Assembly (NCBI GenBank): GCA_030549775.1
Contig: CM060175.1
Location: forward strand, 5,394,564-5,458,563
DNA: 64,000 nt
Direction: 5' to 3'
DNA from: Tamarix chinensis
Taxonomy: Eukaryota > Streptophyta > Magnoliopsida > Caryophyllales > Tamaricaceae
The number at the start of each line of letters is the position of its first letter. Within the stretch, counting starts at the first letter, position 1. The translations under genes were made by a program, and so were the position numbers. This document shows, in pieces, positions 61,958 to 64,000 of the stretch. The notes beneath the pieces are model-generated. The model made no database searches. It had not been told where the DNA came from and saw nothing but the letters and a program-made list of their open reading frames with translations.

Positions 61958-62267
61958 GAAAAAGCTCCAAGGCTATGTTTTCTGTTGGCCAGCCAGATCT
62001 TTTGGGAAATAAGAAAAGAAATGCCCTAGTGTCTGCTTACATAACGAAAGATGAAAGCAAATCTGTGAACTTTCAATGGTCCCCATTCGCTGTTGAAATG
62101 TCAGGTGTGTCTGTAATGGTTCCATCACCCTCAGGTTCTAGGCTACTGATGATACGGAACCCTGAAAATGACTCCCCAATAAAATTCGAGATCTGGGGCC
62201 AAGCTCATTTGGAGAAGGAATTTCACATTTCTCAGTCCATTCATGGTTCAGTCTACGCAGATGGATG
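61958..62267 (+). CDS. AARE: Acylamino-acid-releasing enzyme, start of the beta-propeller domain
   Basis: The exon encodes about 103 residues: an AMFSVGQPDLL segment, then Val-Asn-Phe-Gln-Trp, PSPSGSRLLMIRNPEN, Lys-Phe-Glu-Ile-Trp, and finally HGSVYADG(W). This order is characteristic of the plant AARE N-terminal beta-propeller that gates access to the catalytic site. The Ser-Asp-His triad lies in the C-terminal alpha/beta-hydrolase domain, outside the window. The donor TG|GTAATC splits the Trp codon. No stop or frame break is visible, so the gene looks intact. About 142 of the family's roughly 760-830 residues are encoded here. Confidence 0.9.
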
Positions 62268-64000
62268 GTAATCATGAGTGATTATTCTGGTTTTATTTCT
62301 GATATCATTTCTTTTGGATATATATATATATAGTGAAAGTTTGATGATAATAATTCTCAAAATAAGAACATAAGAACCAATTTTACTTTTTAGATTAAGA
62401 TCTAACCAACATTCATATCTAGAGAAAACACAACCCCCCCCCCCCAAACACACCCTACTATCACCACCACCCTTAACCACCACTGCTGCTACTGCTACCA
62501 CCATAACCTTCACCACACCATAACTATCACCACCACCACCATGAAACGATAAGCCCTAATACTGAAAACGCAACCATGAACTCTAACCCTACGACCATAA
62601 ACTGTAAAACCTAAACCATAGAACCCAAAGCTTAAACTTTAAACCCTAAACACCAAGCCTAAATTTAAACTCTAAACCATTAACCCTAGATTCTAACCCT
62701 AACTCCAAAATCTAAAATATAAAACCTAAACCCTAAACCCTAAATATTAGCATAAATCAAACCTAAACCTTAACTCCAATTTAATCTGAAATTACTAAAC
62801 CTTAAACCCATGACTCCCAAGCAATAGTGTAATACTTTGTTCTTCCACACCCTAATTACCTTAAGTGAGTAGGCTTGTAATAGGTTTCTAAAAGAATTCT
62901 ATTTTCAAATTCCATTCCATTCATAACAATTTTAAAGCTTCTGTCGTTCATTTCATTTGTTTGCATAAAATGCATTTTATGTGTCAATCTTGTTGTTTTC
63001 GCCATTCAATTAAACAATGGTGTCACTATAGCGTATTTAGCATATTTTGGATCAGTCACCACAAAATTATCGATAAGCTGTAGTTTTAAAATTTCACACT
63101 ATTAGTGTCGATAATTCAGTATTGCCGATAAATTGAGAAATATCACTGATAAATCAGTAATTTATTATGAATTCCTAAATTTGCTGGAAAAATCATGCAT
63201 GATAATTTCTTCTTATTCATTTACTCTATGTATCTTGGATTAAGTTCTACTGAATTACAATAAAATATTGCTATTTATTACCTTTACATCTACCACGTCG
63301 TTTTTTTTTTTCAATTCCGAGACAAATATAGGGTTATTAGGAAAATTTAATATATAATAACTCATTTAAATGCTCCTAATATAATATAGAACATTAGTTT
63401 ACTAAATAATTATTCTTAAATGATCAATAAATAATAATTTGAATGTATGGTAATATAAAAATAAAAGTTGCTATGACACTGTGATAGTGCAGCATGATTT
63501 TTGCTCATTTCAACTTGTTCGAAACTTGTGAATTGATCCTAAATATTTTTGAGCTCATCTATCTATTCCGTTCACTCGTAATTCATCCATTCCTTCCAAA
63601 TCATTAAATTTAAAAAAATTCTGCGTACACGTAGATGATTTTAGTTGTTTTAGCTATTTTTAATTTGTTGGGCATCTAAGCAATTATGAGAAAATATTTT
63701 TATATATTAGGGATTTTTATTATTCTGTACCTTTCCATAAATTTTCATGATTTTTGGGATTTATTTACTATTTTTTCAAATAAATCTCTATTTCCTAGCC
63801 TTGCTGCGGCTTTGCATGGCTGTTTCCAGCCCCTTTTCTCCTGTTTTATTCACCATTTAACCCTCCACATATTCATCTTTCATTAAGCTTTCTACTCCCC
63901 CCCCCTGGTTTTAGGTGCTTGTTTTGCCCCCAACACTTGGGTTTTGCTGCTGCAGTTGCTGCTAAGTTTCGTGACTTCCTGGCAATTTCTCTCCTACGTT
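62268..64000 (+). other. AARE intron 3 (to the window end)
   Basis: The intron starts GTAATC at 62268. No exon continuing the beta-propeller was found up to 64000, so the intron is at least 1.7 kb. It contains a TA run (62319-62333), a C12 run (62434-62445), ACC/ACT-rich simple sequence (62460-62550) and a telomere-like stretch (62570-62830). The rest is AT-rich and shows nothing else. Confidence 0.6.
62555..62830 (+). repeat. Degenerate telomere-like repeats (CCCTAAA)
   Basis: At least fifteen copies of CCCTAAA, or one-change variants such as CCCTAAC, TCTAAAC and CCTAAAC, are spaced through 275 bp, with the tandem core AACCCTAAACCCTAAA near 62730. It is on the C-rich strand orientation relative to the window. 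Confidence 0.85.

Noticed and set aside
61050..61970. Antisense frames of 112 and 138 codons overlapping AARE
   Set aside because: They lie opposite an intron and a confirmed exon, have no domain and no splice logic, and are shadows.
1..64000. tRNA, rRNA or other structured RNA genes
   Set aside because: Scanning by eye showed only retrotransposon primer sites complementary to tRNA-Met and no full cloverleaf. A covariance-model search would be needed to exclude small ones.

Overview
This is eukaryotic nuclear DNA, almost certainly from a flowering plant. It is AT-rich, it carries spliced plant-type gene fragments at its two edges, and the roughly 57 kb between them is nested LTR-retrotransposon debris. 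I see no bacterial operons, CRISPR arrays or rRNA/tRNA genes. I cannot name the species from the sequence.

Genes. At the right edge (about 60.28-64.0 kb, + strand) is the 5' part of an acylamino-acid-releasing enzyme gene (AARE, an S9-family oxidised-protein/acyl-peptide hydrolase). Two exons are clear (61683/61735-61852 and 61958-62267). An upstream exon (60281-60519) joins them in phase and would add a basic, Ser-rich, transit-peptide-like N-terminus. The rest of the gene lies beyond the window. At the left edge (1009-1248, - strand) is one clean first coding exon of an unidentified protein.

Repeat layout. (1) 1.58-18.72 kb: an old Ty3/Gypsy element (LTR 1583-1892, tRNA-Met-type primer site, decayed gag) cut by three insertions: B1 (2871-6885), C1 (7290-14404, itself carrying D1 at 10122-13793) and F3 (14691-18723). 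(2) 19.04-35.79 kb: F1, with a perfect CAAAG target duplication. It holds a minus-strand copy of the same 310-bp Gypsy LTR (19953-27309), which holds B2 (20057-27102), which holds D2 (20658-23553). F1 also holds F2 (30796-35540, perfect CTAAC duplication). (3) 36.8-37.6 kb: a minus-strand chromovirus-like gag pseudogene. (4) 37.80-46.18 kb: F4 (- strand), holding B3 (38617-42545). (5) 46.69-58.5 kb: a SIRE/Maximus-like Ty1/Copia element (1.53-kb left LTR, primer site, gag remnant, truncated right LTR), holding C2 (50363-57388), which holds D3 (52508-56095). (6) 58.9-60.1 kb: a foldback MITE-like repeat and a 223-bp tandem duplication just upstream of AARE.

B, C, D and F are four families of 3.4-4.7 kb units (one D copy is shorter, 2.9 kb). 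Each starts TGTAAYACCCC-like and ends TTACA-like, usually between exact or one- or two-mismatch 5-bp duplications, and none has an open gene. I read them as solo LTRs of long-LTR (Tekay/Del-type) chromoviruses. Although the families differ, they share an internal layout: a pyrimidine-rich tract, a CACTTAAAGTGAAAGA box, a family-specific array of short tandem units, a GTACGTAGCGTAC-type palindrome, and a common 3' end. That shared layout is the most unusual signal in the window. Nesting gives a relative chronology in which D is always innermost.
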